Shown here: positions 37,570-48,772 of the stretch, piece by piece
Position numbering within the stretch: position 1 is the first letter of the stretch
Layout of the letters: every line of letters begins with the position of its first letter
Assembly: GCA_020080175.1 (NCBI GenBank)
Contig: JAGHQL010000048.1
Coordinates: forward strand, 70,120 to 134,119
Length of the DNA stretch: 64,000 bases
Reading direction: 5' to 3'
Source of the DNA: Glutinoglossum americanum
Taxonomy: Eukaryota > Ascomycota > Geoglossomycetes > Geoglossales > Geoglossaceae
Made by a program: the position numbers and the translations under genes
The notes under the pieces: generated by a model
Databases searched by the model: none
What the model saw: only the letters and a program-made list of their open reading frames with translations
What the model was told of the DNA's origin: nothing

Positions 37570-38195
37570 ATAGCCCAATTTGCCCCGTACTCATAACCTC
37601 AGCGTTTATTGGCCCATATTCAAATAGCCGCTGACACGAATGGAAACGGTATAGGTGTTGATCCTCAGCCTCACAGTCATCCTTTGTATGTTATCTAAAA
37701 TACTGAGGAAATGGAAACGCAAGTGAGCGAGCAAGATTGAACTGCGGGAGGGGTATTGGCTATCTCGCAGCATAGTTTTTTTTTTCATTACACATAGATT
37801 GTTTCGTTGCCTTGCATCTATGAGCCTCTGTATTTATAGATTTTTATCAAAAGTGGTGTCAGGGGCATTGTTGGCCTCGTTAGGTGATAGCACCAGAAAT
37901 ACAGAGATGGTTTGATAAGGAAAATGTCTCTTGGGGACCCCTCTTGGCCGGGATCCAAGAGAGCCCCTTGGTGTCATCCGCAATAAAAGCGGATGAAGAG
38001 AAAGAGCTATTAGGAGCTTAGGGTTCCCTGGAAGGGAACTCACTCGCTTGTGCACTATAGCCCTCAGTGACCTGGTAATAAAAATTGCCAGGGCGTTCCT
38101 CAGTCTAGTAGAAAACTTCCTGCCTAGCGATCGCGCTTTACTAAGAGAACCTGGCTATTAAACAAAAGCCCGGGAGTGAGAATATGCGCAGCAAC
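37570..38195. other. Convergent intergenic region, PRMT1 / NADAR gene
   Basis: This is 626 bp of presumed 3' UTRs. A T-run lies at 37777-37785. No gene is seen. Confidence 0.5.
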
Positions 38196-38937
38196 TTAGT
38201 CGTTGGATATTCGAGCCTTCTTTTTCTTAGGCTTGTCCTCCTCTCCCTGCTCCTCACGAATCTGCTTCCTAACTTCCATAAGCACCTTCCCCAGCAAATT
38301 CAACCCCCACTTCTCTCGCATAGAGGGCGCGTTCTTGGCACCGTACCCAATGCCCCAGATGCGGTCTCTGGGCGATGCCTAATATAGGAAAGAGGTAATT
38401 AGGGAGATGACGTCACGGAGACATATCTTGTTCCTCTCTCACCTCAACGATCTCCCTATCCCCCGTCTCGAGGAGGATCCGCTTCAGCTCCTCGTCCTGG
38501 GAGAATTTTAGCAGGTTGCCGCTCTGGACGATACGAGAGCGGTTCTTGGACCAGGTGGACTCGTCGAAGTCGTGGACCTGGCGCCCCAAGGCGCGTTGTT
38601 TGCGGCCAGTTCTGGCGCCTAAGATTTGGGTTGCTATGGAGGGGTCATCGAAGAGGATAGCTTTGTGGTACATCATGTATCTTTCTTGGAGCATTAACTT
38701 TTTGCTGATGGCTCAACCGGGATATTTGGCGGCTGCCTGCGCGCGTTGAGGAAGGAACAGAACTCACTGCTCAGCGGTCTCGAATGTGACCGATTCGCCG
38801 GATTCTTGGGGTTCAGTGAAGGGCTTTTGGTACCACTGACTGAAGCAGCCAAAGGGCTCCTCCGTTTCCCGCCAGAAGTAGACGGGAGAGGTGGATCTCC
38901 CAGAAGATGCTGCATTGGTTTTCGAAGAGGAAGCCAT
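38196..38937 (-). CDS. NADAR (DUF1768/YbiA-like) domain protein
   Basis: This is a small single-domain NADAR protein. Exons are 38937-38768, 38680-38443 and 38378-38196 (introns 87 and 64 bp); the product is 196 residues. Motifs in order are VYFWRE, FSQWYQKPF, FETAEQYMMYHKAILF (created by the first splice), ALGRQVHDFDESTW, NLLKFSQDEELKRILLETGD, then REIVEASPRDRIWGIGYG after the second splice. That covers the full domain. A Lys-rich tail (KPKKKKARISND) could be a nuclear signal. NADAR proteins act on N-glycosidic substrates: bacterial ones remove ADP-ribose from guanine or process riboflavin intermediates. The role in fungi is not established. It shares a 388-bp divergent promoter region with PER1. 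Confidence 0.93.
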
Positions 38938-39325
38938 TGTGGTCGTAAATGTGGCTTCCGTGTCTTGAACGCCCTGCTTTAGTATTCCCTTCGAAGGTTC
39001 GGTGGCTGGTCAATTGGTGAGTCGCGGAGGGGGCTGTGAAGAGCATTGCGCCTGAGAAAAGCCAGAGCCAAGCGCTGCGGTGGCTTAGTTTTTGGCATGA
39101 GTCATGGCGATTATTGGGATTTTGAACTTACCCATATCTTAGGGTGAAACACTGCTGCTAACCAATTTTCTATTTTCAATATCGCTGTTTCTTAAAATCA
39201 TCATGTAGACTTCTCTTTTTGATTGGAGGTTGAGATGATTGTTGTTGTGGAGACCACTAGCCGAGGTGTCTGAGCCTCTGCCCTCTGACAGATCTAGAGA
39301 GTACCCAGACCTTAATGTGCACACG
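38938..39325. promoter_or_regulatory. Divergent promoter region, NADAR gene / PER1
   Basis: This is 388 bp between the two divergent ATGs. No distinctive motif is noted. Confidence 0.5.
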
Positions 39326-40544
39326 ATGATACTACGAAGCACGCATGTACAATCAGCATTGCTCCTCGCTGCACTCTGTTTTCTTTTTGAAACATCGCGT
39401 GCATCCATCGGTGATAGACTTCCAGAGTTCGGCGAATGTGTTGATGTAAGACCACACCCCTTGAACCCACAACGAATCTAAGGGGGAAGCGTTTTATGGC
39501 TAACTTTATCCCTTTTTCTTTAGACCTGCATAGAAGAGGTTTGTAAGGAAGGAGGCCCTGTGCTGCGTATGTCTCCTAAGAGCCGCATATACACCCAAAT
39601 TTACTGATTTAGTCTTGCTAGCGATTCACCTTCGTCTTCTCCTCTGGACATGTCCCGCAGAATGCGATTACACATGCCAACACATCGTCACTGATCAGCG
39701 GCTCTCCCGATCCCCTCCGCCCGTCAATCCCGTTGTGCAATACCATGGGAAGTGGCCCTTCCGGCGCATCCTGGGCGTGCAAGAGCCCTTCTCGGTTCTC
39801 TTCTCACTCTTGAACCTCCTCGCCCACCAGCACGGCCTGTCCCAGATACGCGAGTCTATGCCTGTTAACTATCCCTTGCGGAGGTACTACATTTGGTTCA
39901 GTTACTTGGGCCTTGTGAGTTGGGTTTGCAGCATGGTCTTCCACACGCGAGATTTCCGCTGGACGGAGCGACTTGATTACTTCGCCGCGGGTGCGAGCGT
40001 GTTATACGGGCTCTACTATGCACCGATTCGGATATTCCGTCTTGACAAGCGCACGCCAGCAAAGCTGTCGATCCTGCGGCTTTGGACCGTTCTCTGTGGG
40101 GCGCTCTATGTTGCACATGTTTCCTACTTGACGCTGTGGCGCTGGAACTACACATATAATATGGCTGCAAACGTCACCGTTGGGATCCTGCAGAACTTGC
40201 TGTGGAGCTGGTTCAGCATTACGCGGTATAAGCGATTAAAGAAGATGTGGGCGGCATGGCCCGGATTAATCGTAATGTGGCTTATCCTAGCCATGAGCCT
40301 GGAGCTATTGGACTTCCCCCCCCTTGGGGGTTATCTAGATGCGCATAGCTTATGGCACTTAGGTACAGTGATCCCTACCGTATGGTGGTACAGGTGAGTT
40401 AATATCAATCTGTTCGTTACAAATCCTTACACAAAATCCTTTCGGTTCGTTAATTAATATTTTGCTGATGTGAGATGCGTCACCAGGTTCCTTGTTCGAG
40501 ACGCCAGACAAGGCAAGGTAGTGGGAGAGCGGCTAAAGGCATAG
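39326..40544 (+). CDS. PER1: PER1/PGAP3-type GPI-anchor remodelling protein
   Basis: This is an ER membrane hydrolase of the CREST superfamily that removes the sn-2 acyl chain from GPI-anchored proteins. Exons are 39326-39445, 39524-39566, 39622-40393 and 40487-40544 (introns 78, 55 and 93 bp); the product is 330 residues. The N-terminus is a signal peptide (LLLAALCFLFETSRASIGDR). The lumenal segment with conserved cysteines follows (FGECVDTCIEEVC, then LLLWTCPAECDYTCQHIVTD). Seven membrane helices follow. The CREST residues are visible: NLLAHQHGLSQIR (family His), VSWVCSMVFHTRDFRWTERLDY (His and Asp cluster) and DAHSLWHLGTVIPTVWWYR with the C-terminal HxxxH pair. It is complete. Confidence 0.95.
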
Positions 40545-41452
40545 GCTGCCCACTTTTGTACGAATTTTGTATATATAGATAGGTGTCGGCCGTTAATTCG
40601 AGTGTCTTTACCTTTCCAAACGCAGCTCAATTGTGAACTATATCAAAGTTTCCAATTTATCAACCGGTCAACTGATCTCGAAGGCGTCTAGAGCTAACAG
40701 AACAGACATAGCGGCTCCTATAAATCCAATATCATCCCATCACATTCTGCTGTGGGGATTGACCCTTAGCTAGCTATACTTTTCGCTTTTACAAACTTTG
40801 TACTATCGACTAACGCGGGTATCTTTCAAGAAACTGTTGTAAGTAATTGGTATTTCTATCTCTTCGCTATCTGCCATTACCCGTACCGGCTTCACCACCT
40901 ATTCAACGGCTTCCCGGGCTTCACCCAGCCAGTTTCTTTGCAGCAGCGTTTGCCTGGGTACCCGTATAAACAAGCATGTCATTGTTATCCACCCTCTTTG
41001 GTGTCCTATCCTTCCTGTCCCGTTGCTCTTATTTGGGGAATCGATACTTTCTCTTAAACGCTCCCAAAGCGGAGAGGCGGGTTAAATATGTGAACATACC
41101 TGCTTTCTAAACAATTTACCCGGTCTCCCTCTCGCCGTCACCTATCGCATTCCTATCATCCTCGTCTCCGTTGCTGGCGTTACCAGACTTGTTTCCATTG
41201 ACCTTTAGCTTCGATCTCGCAACCCCTCGCAATCCTAATTAGATCCCCTAGTTAACAGTTCACTACCTCGTCCCACTAGTACCCAACCTCTCAATTCAAG
41301 CCATACCCCTCGCTGGTAGACGACTAATCGAGGTTACACCAGGAGACCTTTTGGCAACGTGACAACTTGGTGGTTATCTCCCCGGTATCTCCAGGAAGGA
41401 AAACCCAATCGACCCCAAAATCCCCAAGTATTATAAAGCTACTGCTTGTATT
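40545..41452. promoter_or_regulatory. Upstream region of the GMC oxidase gene
   Basis: This is 908 bp of tandem-orientation intergenic sequence. Pyrimidine-rich tracts (41100-41240) fit a fungal promoter/leader. No gene is recognised. Confidence 0.5.
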
Positions 41453-43586
41453 ATGGCCGATTGCAACGGAGTACTACATGAAGTGGATGTGATTATTGCA
41501 GGAGGTGAGTGGCTACCCATTAACAATGCAATTTCGACTTTGTGCTAATATGGAACGGAAAAGGCGGAGCTGCGGGATGTGTCGTAGCAGGCCGTCTAGC
41601 CAGGGCGGACCCATCCCTCGAGATTCTCGTTGTCGAGTCTGGGATCAACACCAAAAATAATCCCCAGATAATTCATCCTGCCTACTTCCCGTCCAACCTG
41701 GTGCCCGACACAAAGACGGCCTTCTTCTATAAGGGTAAGCCGAGCGAGCATATCGCGGGCAGGGCACCAATCGTACCTACGGGGGCCTGTCTAGGCGGTG
41801 GAAGCTCTATTAACTATATGATGTATACCCGAGGGCAGGCTATAGACTATGATAGCTGGGATACGGAGGGATGGAGTGCGAAGGATTTGATACCGCTCTT
41901 TAGAAAGGTAGGTGATTGTTTGGTGTGAGAATAACGCACGTCGACGGCCGGTACTCATGAAGTGTGTTTTTCTCTCAGACTGAGAAATTCCACCTCGATG
42001 ATCCTGCCATCGACAAGTCGGTCCATGGGTACGACGGGGATTTCAACGTATCCAGGGGAACATTCACAGACAAAGCATTCCAGGATGACTTTATCGATTC
42101 GGCCGCTTCCATAGGTATCAAGGAGGCAGTCGACGCCAACAATTTTGTAGAAGGCAATGCTGTTGGTGTAAGCTCCAATTTTCTTCCCCCCCCCAAGTTA
42201 CAAATGTTCCGGCGGCTGACGGTGATTTGAAAAGCGCTGGCTTATGTGGATCGACCCTGAAACCGGCTTCAGACAGGACGTCCCCCATCGGCTGATCTAT
42301 CCCACGCTAGATGCAGGCAACACAAAGCTTCAAGTCCTCACGGAATCGAAAGTAGTACGAGTTCTTTTTGACCAGAGCAAACGGGCTGTGGGCATCGAAC
42401 ATATCTCCAATCAAGCCTCGGCAGAGGGTGGGCAACCCAAAGTCGTCAGAGCAAGGAAGCTTGTCGTTGTGTCGGCTGGCGCTTTGGGTTCACCTCAGAT
42501 TCTGCAGAGATCCGGAATTGGAAATGAACAGAAACTCTCGCCGCTAGGCATATCCACCCTCTCTGCGGTAGACGGTGTGGGTACCAATTACCAAGACCAC
42601 GACCTCCTCGTTGTCCCCTACCGCTCTAAAGCGAAGCCCGAGGATACTCTCGATGGGCTCTTGAGCGGACGTCTCTCGCTAAAAGAAGCACTGAAACAGA
42701 AAACCCTCAATCCTTCCAGGAACATTCTTGGGTGGAACGGCATCGACAACGCCGCCAAGCTCCGGCCCTCACCAGAAGAGGTAAAAGCCCTGGGTCCAAC
42801 ATTCGAGGAACACTGGAATCGCGACTTCCGCGACCAGCCGCCCCGCCCCTTGGCTCTCCTTGCCGTCCTCTCCAGCTTCGCAGGCGACCAATCTAGCGTC
42901 CCCCCGGGCCAGTACTTCACCACGGCCTCCTACACCGCATACCCATACTCCCGAGGATCCATCCACATCACCGGCCCCTCCGTCACCGACTACCCGGACT
43001 TCGACAGCGGGATCCTGTCGCAGCCAGTCGACGTGACGAAGTCGGTCTGGGGGTATAAGAAGCAACGCGAGTTGGCGCGTAGGATGAAGCACTACGCTGG
43101 AACGCTGGAGGCGGGGAGGCCGAAGTTTAGGGACGGGTCGAAGGCCGGGTTCGAGTTCGTTGATGCGAAGCAGGCTCGCGGTGAATGGGAGGATATTGAG
43201 TATGATGCGGAGGATGATGAGGCTATTGCGCAGTTTGTACGGGAGAATATTTCGACTACTTTCCATAGTATGGGGACGTGCGCTATGAAGCCGTTGGAGG
43301 AAGGGGGGGTCGTTGACAAACATCTGAACGTTTACGGAGTTAGCGGGTTGAAAGTTGCTGGTAAGTTCCTCTCCTACGCACTTCCTTCTAATCTGCTCTT
43401 TGCCCTCGTTGTTTAATGGATACTTATCGTGCCGTGATCCCCCTCCGCCTAGACCTTTCCATCTGCCCCAAGAATGTGGGTTCGAACACGTACTCGACGG
43501 CACTGGTGATTGGGGAGAAGGCGGCGGTGATCATCGCGGAGGAGTTGGGGATTACCATCGCGGAGGAGTTGAGGATTAAGCTGTGA
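41453..43586 (+). CDS. GMC oxidoreductase, alcohol (methanol) oxidase type
   Basis: This is an FAD-dependent GMC-family oxidase, closest by motif to fungal alcohol oxidases that turn short primary alcohols into aldehydes and H2O2. Exons are 41453-41504, 41564-41907, 41979-42167, 42235-43360 and 43453-43586; the product is 614 residues. The FAD-binding GGGAAGCVVAGRLA is near residue 17 (created by splicing). GGGSSINYMMYTRG is GMC signature 1, and GALGSPQILQRSGIG is signature 2. The active-site His is in STTFHSMGTCAM and the partner Asn in CPKNVGSNTYSTALVIGEKA. The C-terminus repeats IAEELGIT/IAEELRIK through a 24-bp duplication and ends IKL, which resembles but does not match a peroxisomal PTS1. 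There is no signal peptide, so it is probably intracellular. Confidence 0.9.
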
Positions 43587-43910
43587 AAATGGGGGGGACA
43601 CGCTGTGTTCTTCCACCTTGATTGATTGATTTAATCCAATTTCCTTTATTCTCTCTTTACACGTTGGCCAAGAGGCGCTTCATCTCCATCCCATTTCCCA
43701 CAGCCAAACTCGCGGCAGAATAATATATAGAAATTTATTCCTAAGATCAAAACTCCAACCCCCATTCCCATAGCAAATTAAGGAACTCCAAGGAGACCGC
43801 CAGAAGGAAGTGGAGGTTAAGTCCTGCTGCTCCCCCCTTAATCCTGTTAGATGACAAGGGATGGAAATGGTAAAGGTGATGAAAATAGATGGTGAGAGAG
43901 CATAGCCACA
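43587..43910. other. Convergent intergenic region, GMC oxidase / MCM10
   Basis: This is 324 bp of 3' flanks. Nothing is recognised. Confidence 0.5.
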
Positions 43911-46560
43911 TCACACGATATCCAAATCATCATCGTCGTCATTGCCATCTCCACCCTCCTCCCCACCAGCGTCTCCCATAACCTCATCCTCAGTCACCGC
44001 CGCCGCCCCCCCAAAACTCTCCCTCCCCGCCTCCCGAATCCCCTTCTCAGTCACAAACCTCGTCTTCTTCCTCACGGGCTCCTTGATCTTGTCGCCCTGC
44101 GTTCCCCCTGACGGTGGAACAGCGACAGCAGCAACGGCCTCCTTCCTGAGCATACTCCCTACGTTCTTGAAACTCCATCCGACGCCTGATGACGCGGTGG
44201 GACCGGAGCCCGATGCTTGGCTAGCGCCGCGTTTTCGTTTGATGGGGCTGAGTCGTATTTCTACTGCTCGGCCGCCGGTGAGGGATTGGACACCCCGCTC
44301 GATAGCGGTTTTGGGGTCTCCGTTGGCAGTAGAGACGCCTGGGGTTTTCCCGTCGGCGGTGCGGGCACGAAGGTATTCGCTGCCCATTCCGCCGCCGCTC
44401 TCGCCGAGTTTGCGAGCAATCTCGCGTTCGCGATCACGCTCTACGATTCGTCGTCGCAGGCGCTCCTGGCGGCTTGTGCCGCGGTGGAAAGCGTCCGGGT
44501 CTACATCGTTGTCGTCTATAAGGGCTGCGGTGCTGCGATTAGTGACGGATGGGGTGACGAAGTAGGTGCCGGTGACTCTGTTGTGCATTGCCCCCTCGCT
44601 ACGGAGACCATTTTCTTTTGGATTTGGCCCGGTGGTAGCAGGAGCGCCTCTACCACGACCAGCGGCGCCGCCGAAGAAGCGAGACTTGGTCGAACCGCCT
44701 GGGGCAAATGGAGCGGTGATGGTGTTGACCTCCATACGACCAGCCTTGACTTTCTTGAGTCTGGCATCAACATGGAAATCACAGAACTCCGTGTGCCTTT
44801 TGTCAACCCAGCGAAAGCACTGCTTCCCATCTTTCTGCATAGCCTTGCACCAAGTAAGGTCCCTTGCAACCCCTATTTCGAGGAGAGTATCATCACTGCT
44901 ATTGAGCATGAGCGAAAAGCATCCAGTATCCGTCCGTCCGGGCCGTGGAGGCATGATATTTGGGTTAAGTAGCGCAATGACTGAACCCGGCGCCAATTTC
45001 CAGAAGCGCTCGAAGGCAGAGTCGAAGAGATAGAGGGTGAGCTCCCACTTTAGGTCCGTAAGAGTGACAGCCATGAATTTACCCCTCTGCTTACTACTAC
45101 CATCTCCAGTGGATAAGGCAGTTTTACGCCCATCGCCCTTGTGATCGAGGGGCGTGGATTTCGAACCGATAATACCGAAGACTACCCAGTCTCCTTCAAT
45201 ATCTGGAGGATCGTAGGAGGGCGATTTTACAGCTTTCAGAAGGTCAGGGATGAGGTATATATGTTTGCCGGTCAGCTGGCGAGTTAGGAAGCCGTGTGGA
45301 AGGATGCGCTTTGATAGGTGGAAAGAGGAAAAGGGGTCAAACTGGGTGTGGTCTTGTTGGCTATTCGTGGATGACGATGCCGGCTCGTCGTCAGAAAGCG
45401 CCGGGGGAGGTTGTAAGGGGTACGTTGAAGATGATGACCGAGCATGTGAAGAAGCCTTGGAGTGGAGTGTCGAGGTGGCCGACGTAGAAGTGGTTGTGTC
45501 ATTGCTCGCTATTCTCATCCCTGCCTGTAGACTTGAGACTGTCTTGCCCCCCCTTAGAACACCAGCCTTGGCCGCGCCGGCTGCTCGCAAGACCTCCTCT
45601 CTCCCAAATTCTCGCTGCTCAGCGGTAGTCAACGGTGGCATAGACTCCTGTTTGGCGGCAGCCGCGTTCTTGTATTGTTCCAATTCCTTTTCATCGATTC
45701 CAAAACCCTTACTCCTTGATCGCAAGATCTTCTGTTCTCTCTCCTTCTGGCGGCGATCTTCTACCCGAGTCTCGGCCATTCTCTCGTTGAAGGACTTTGG
45801 TCGTTCTTCAATTTTTGTTAAGAGTGAACTTGTTCGTGCAGGACCTAAACCACCCACTACTGGAGAGTTCCGAGACTGGTGATTCTCGTCATTGCCTCTG
45901 CGCAAGTTCGGGGCCCTCCGTAATGACACATCCCGCCCTCTCAGCCCTTTGTCAATTCCGAGTAGTACCCTTCCTGGCGATCGAGGTTCCTCCACCTTCC
46001 TTGCTTGTCGAGGTGGTGATAACGGAACTTGTACCTTAGATTGCGATCTTGTTCGTTGTAACCCCTTCGCGGTTTCAGAAGCCCCCCGCCGCGCCTCCAG
46101 CGCACTGCTTGCTCTCGCCGCAACAGAGCCCGCCCGTGACGACAACCGTGACGATCCTCTGCCGTCGTTCTCTATGTCCGAACTAGGAGTTGTACCCTTC
46201 GCCTTTGCCTGCCTGAGCCTTTTAAGCTTCAGTCTAGCTTCTATTGCCTGCAGCTGGAGCTGTAATGTTTCTTCGTCCTCCTCTTCATCATCCTCGAACT
46301 GTATGCCGTCGCCCACTTGTAGAAGTTGCCGAGCTCGCGCTCGGAAAGAAGGAGTGGACTTTGTTCGTTTTAGGGGGGACGGCGAAGGAGAGAGTCGCCC
46401 TTCAAGCTGGCGAAGGCGATTGCGACCGGATGGCGTACTTAGGAGAACGTCATGCGGTGACTTTGGGGGCCACCGGGTGTCGGCGACAGAGTCTGTTCAG
46501 TCACAATTAGCCACTTCAGACCACTAGAGCCTCGGGTCAATCAGACATACCATTAGACAT
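43911..46560 (-). CDS. MCM10: DNA replication initiation protein Mcm10
   Basis: This is a replisome factor needed to activate the CMG helicase and recruit polymerase alpha. Exons are 46560-46551 (10 nt: ATG TCT AAT G) and 46492-43911, with a 58-bp intron with a GTATGT donor; the product is 863 residues. The tiny first exon is inferred because the long exon has no in-frame ATG before the conserved N-terminus and the phase fits exactly. The N-terminus has SPLKRTKSTPSF, an acidic coiled-coil start, then disordered basic sequence. The internal OB-fold region (about 390-570) has PHGFLTRQLTGKHIYLIPDL and GDWVVFGIIG. The CCCH-like zinc finger CKAMQKDGKQCFRWVDKR...CDFH directly follows. The C-terminal third is basic and low complexity and ends in an acidic tail. 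Confidence 0.94.
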
Positions 46561-46997
46561 TAATGTTCTATCGCCAATCTGATCTAATTCTGTGTTGCCC
46601 AGGCTGGTGAGGGTAATTCGAGAGCGGAATTTAGACTTGATGGACGCAATTGAGGTGCTTGCCGTCCCATGCGTATTGCCGTCTGGAATTAACCGCAAGA
46701 AAATTTCATGCAGTCAGTTTCAGAGTCGAACGCGCCAATGGTATCGATAATGGTTTCCAGACGCATCGCCAACGGCGTTGGCTTTGAATACGCTTTTGTA
46801 CGCTTTTGGTATCGTCAATATCTATTCCTGTGCGCTGTCTTAGTTTGACGTCGTTGGTGAAGGATTTCATTGGCCAACGCGTCTCAGTCGCGTCTCCGTC
46901 GCGTGAAGCAGACGCGTTTTTCGTTCCCCGAAATTCCGTCCCTTACAGCAATTGCTCCTCCAAAGGAGCACTCGCAAAACCACCCTTTTACACAAAG
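46561..46997. promoter_or_regulatory. Divergent MCM10 / RNase H2B promoter with MBF-type sites
   Basis: This is 437 bp. Five ACGCGN cores (either strand) lie within 190 bp: ACGCGC at 46730-46735, ACGCGT at 46877-46882, TCGCGT at 46888-46893 and 46899-46904, and ACGCGT at 46912-46917. ACGCGT is the MluI cell-cycle box bound by MBF in G1/S. Both flanking genes act in DNA replication or genome stability. Confidence 0.72.
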
Positions 46998-48356
46998 ATG
47001 AGAAGAACTCGGTCCTCGAAGTCCGCCAAACCAGGCACTGAGAAATCCCCACCAATCTCGGAACCCGACAATCCTCTACCCGAGAGCAACGATAAAAACC
47101 CCCCAAAATGCTTCATCCTACCAAAGGGGGCATCTCCAGAGGCTCGGATTGTCACTTTACCAAATCCACGAACTTTGACGCCAACTCGGTATTACCTTTG
47201 CCCAGAAAGGGGTATCTATGAGTTCACGAAGATCACGGCTCCGAAAAGCAGTCCAAGAAGCTGGCTGTTGGCACCCCAAACGCAACCTGCAAAGGCTGTA
47301 AGTAGTGGGGTGATACCGTCGGGGGAAGAAGGCTCCTCCGCCGAACACGAACCCGCCAAAGCACCGTCTTCGGAACCGGGGTCAATCCTCACCAAAGGCT
47401 ACGCCATACGTTCCGCTGACCTATTCATCGCAACGCCGCTAGACCCACTTTTTCTCATCATCCCAGCTCTCGCTCCTGTGCCTAACTCTGGAAAGCACCC
47501 CAAACAGCTGTTCCTCTCCTCCGACGATTATTTTGATACCCTCTCTTCCACGTCGCGACATTATGGGACCATACTACAAATTCCTCGTCTCCGGATGGCT
47601 TTTGAAGCACGAATGGACATTATATGCGATACGGTAGACGCGGGGGGGGAACGCATGTATCGGCTGAACGAGGAAAAGCTAATGCGGGAGCTATTGCGGA
47701 AGGCGAACGAGGTGGTGGATAAGGGATTGCCAGCGAGCCTAGAAGAAAGTTTCGTGAAGAAGGCGCTGGAAGTGCCAGTGGCGTGCGTGAAGCGGGAGGA
47801 GAGCTTGGCCGCGGTGGGAAATTTAGACCCTGAAGATGAGACGCAACTGGATGTGGCCGGAGCGGAGACACCATCTACAGAATCGACAGTAGATTCGCAG
47901 ACCAGTACTACATCTACGATTACCACATTGACTAGCGTCTCTCAGCTCCCGGAACCCGCTCCCTTTAGTGGACCTCCCTCCGCTCCCGCCCTAATAGCTC
48001 GGCTCCTCCGCCTCCGCACCGCTCTCACCTATTTATCAACCACTTACATCCCCGCACACCTCGTACGCTCGCCTTCACCTTCCATCATCGACTTCACCCC
48101 ACTAACCTCACACCTAACGCACCTCGCCTCTCTCCGCGAGGAGGCTTTCGCGTCTCGCTCCCTCGGCGACTACTCGTGCAAACGCGCACTCGACGACGAC
48201 GGAGAGGAGGAGTCGCGGGCGGAGAAGAAGCGGAAGAAGGAGGAGGAGGAGAGGAGGAAAAAGGCCGGGGAGAGCAGGGGTGTTAGGGACCTGAAGAAGG
48301 TGGATGTGAGAGGGATGAAGAAGATGAGCGATTTCTTTGGAAAGAAGAAAACGTGA
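46998..48356 (+). CDS. RNH202: Ribonuclease H2 subunit B
   Basis: This is the non-catalytic subunit of RNase H2, which removes ribonucleotides and RNA-DNA hybrids. It is a single exon of 452 residues. The ATG at 46998 is the first ATG with a basic start (MRRTRSSKSAK) and is followed by the conserved region; an in-frame extension further 5' has no ATG and is not conserved. PPKCFILPKGASPEARIVTL and YYLCPERGIYEFTKI form the triple-barrel strands. SADLFIATPLDPLFLIIPAL is the family signature. The C-terminal helical part has VPVACVKRE and later LRLRTALTYLSTTYIP. It ends with GMKKMSDFFGKKKT, a PIP-box-like PCNA-binding tail as in human RNASEH2B. Confidence 0.93.
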   Translation: MRRTRSSKSAKPGTEKSPPISEPDNPLPESNDKNPPKCFILPKGASPEARIVTLPNPRTLTPTRYYLCPERGIYEFTKITAPKSSPRSWLLAPQTQPAKAVSSGVIPSGEEGSSAEHEPAKAPSSEPGSILTKGYAIRSADLFIATPLDPLFLIIPALAPVPNSGKHPKQLFLSSDDYFDTLSSTSRHYGTILQIPRLRMAFEARMDIICDTVDAGGERMYRLNEEKLMRELLRKANEVVDKGLPASLEESFVKKALEVPVACVKREESLAAVGNLDPEDETQLDVAGAETPSTESTVDSQTSTTSTITTLTSVSQLPEPAPFSGPPSAPALIARLLRLRTALTYLSTTYIPAHLVRSPSPSIIDFTPLTSHLTHLASLREEAFASRSLGDYSCKRALDDDGEEESRAEKKRKKEEEERRKKAGESRGVRDLKKVDVRGMKKMSDFFGKKKT

Positions 48357-48559
48357 GGAGTGTTTTTTTTTCTTCGCGATGGTTTTCACTAGCACTAGCA
48401 CCGGCACTAGCGATTCTCAAGCCACGGTCGGGCGATCAACAAAACAATTCACGGTTGGTAAAAGGGCCGACGGCCGACAGCAAACGTCAAGGCACGCAAA
48501 GCAGCGATATCGCCGCAAAGTACATGTAGCAGAGACGCACAAAACAAGCATTCGCCAAG

Positions 48560-48600
48560 TCCAGCCGTCTAGCCGTCTAGCCGTCCGTCCAGCCAGCCGC
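48560..48600. repeat. AGCCGTC(T) short tandem repeat
   Basis: Three to five imperfect copies of AGCCGTCT/CCGTCCAGCC stand in tandem. Confidence 0.75.
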
Positions 48601-48731
48601 AGAAGGAACGATCCCCGCATCAGGTCTCGTGTCCACCCGGAACAAGGAAGGGGCCATTAGAGTTTGATCAGCCAGCCTCTGAGGAGCTGCTGGGCGCATG
48701 TAACTTGCGTGCGATAGATAGACGCGAAGAC

Positions 48732-48772
48732 GGGGCCTGCGGGGCCTGCTGGGCCCTGCTGGGCCTGCTGGG
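48732..48772. repeat. GGGCCTGCTG tandem repeat
   Basis: Four imperfect copies of a 9-10 bp unit (GGGGCCTGC / GGGGCCTGCT / GGGCCCTGCT / GGGCCTGCTG). Confidence 0.8.

Noticed and set aside
43942-45882. Several long plus-strand frames (up to 251 codons) opposite MCM10
   Set aside because: They are antisense shadows of the high-GC MCM10 coding exon; none has family resemblance.
46806-46997. In-frame 5' extension of the RNase H2B gene
   Set aside because: No ATG at its start, not conserved, and it would overlap the MBF sites in the promoter.
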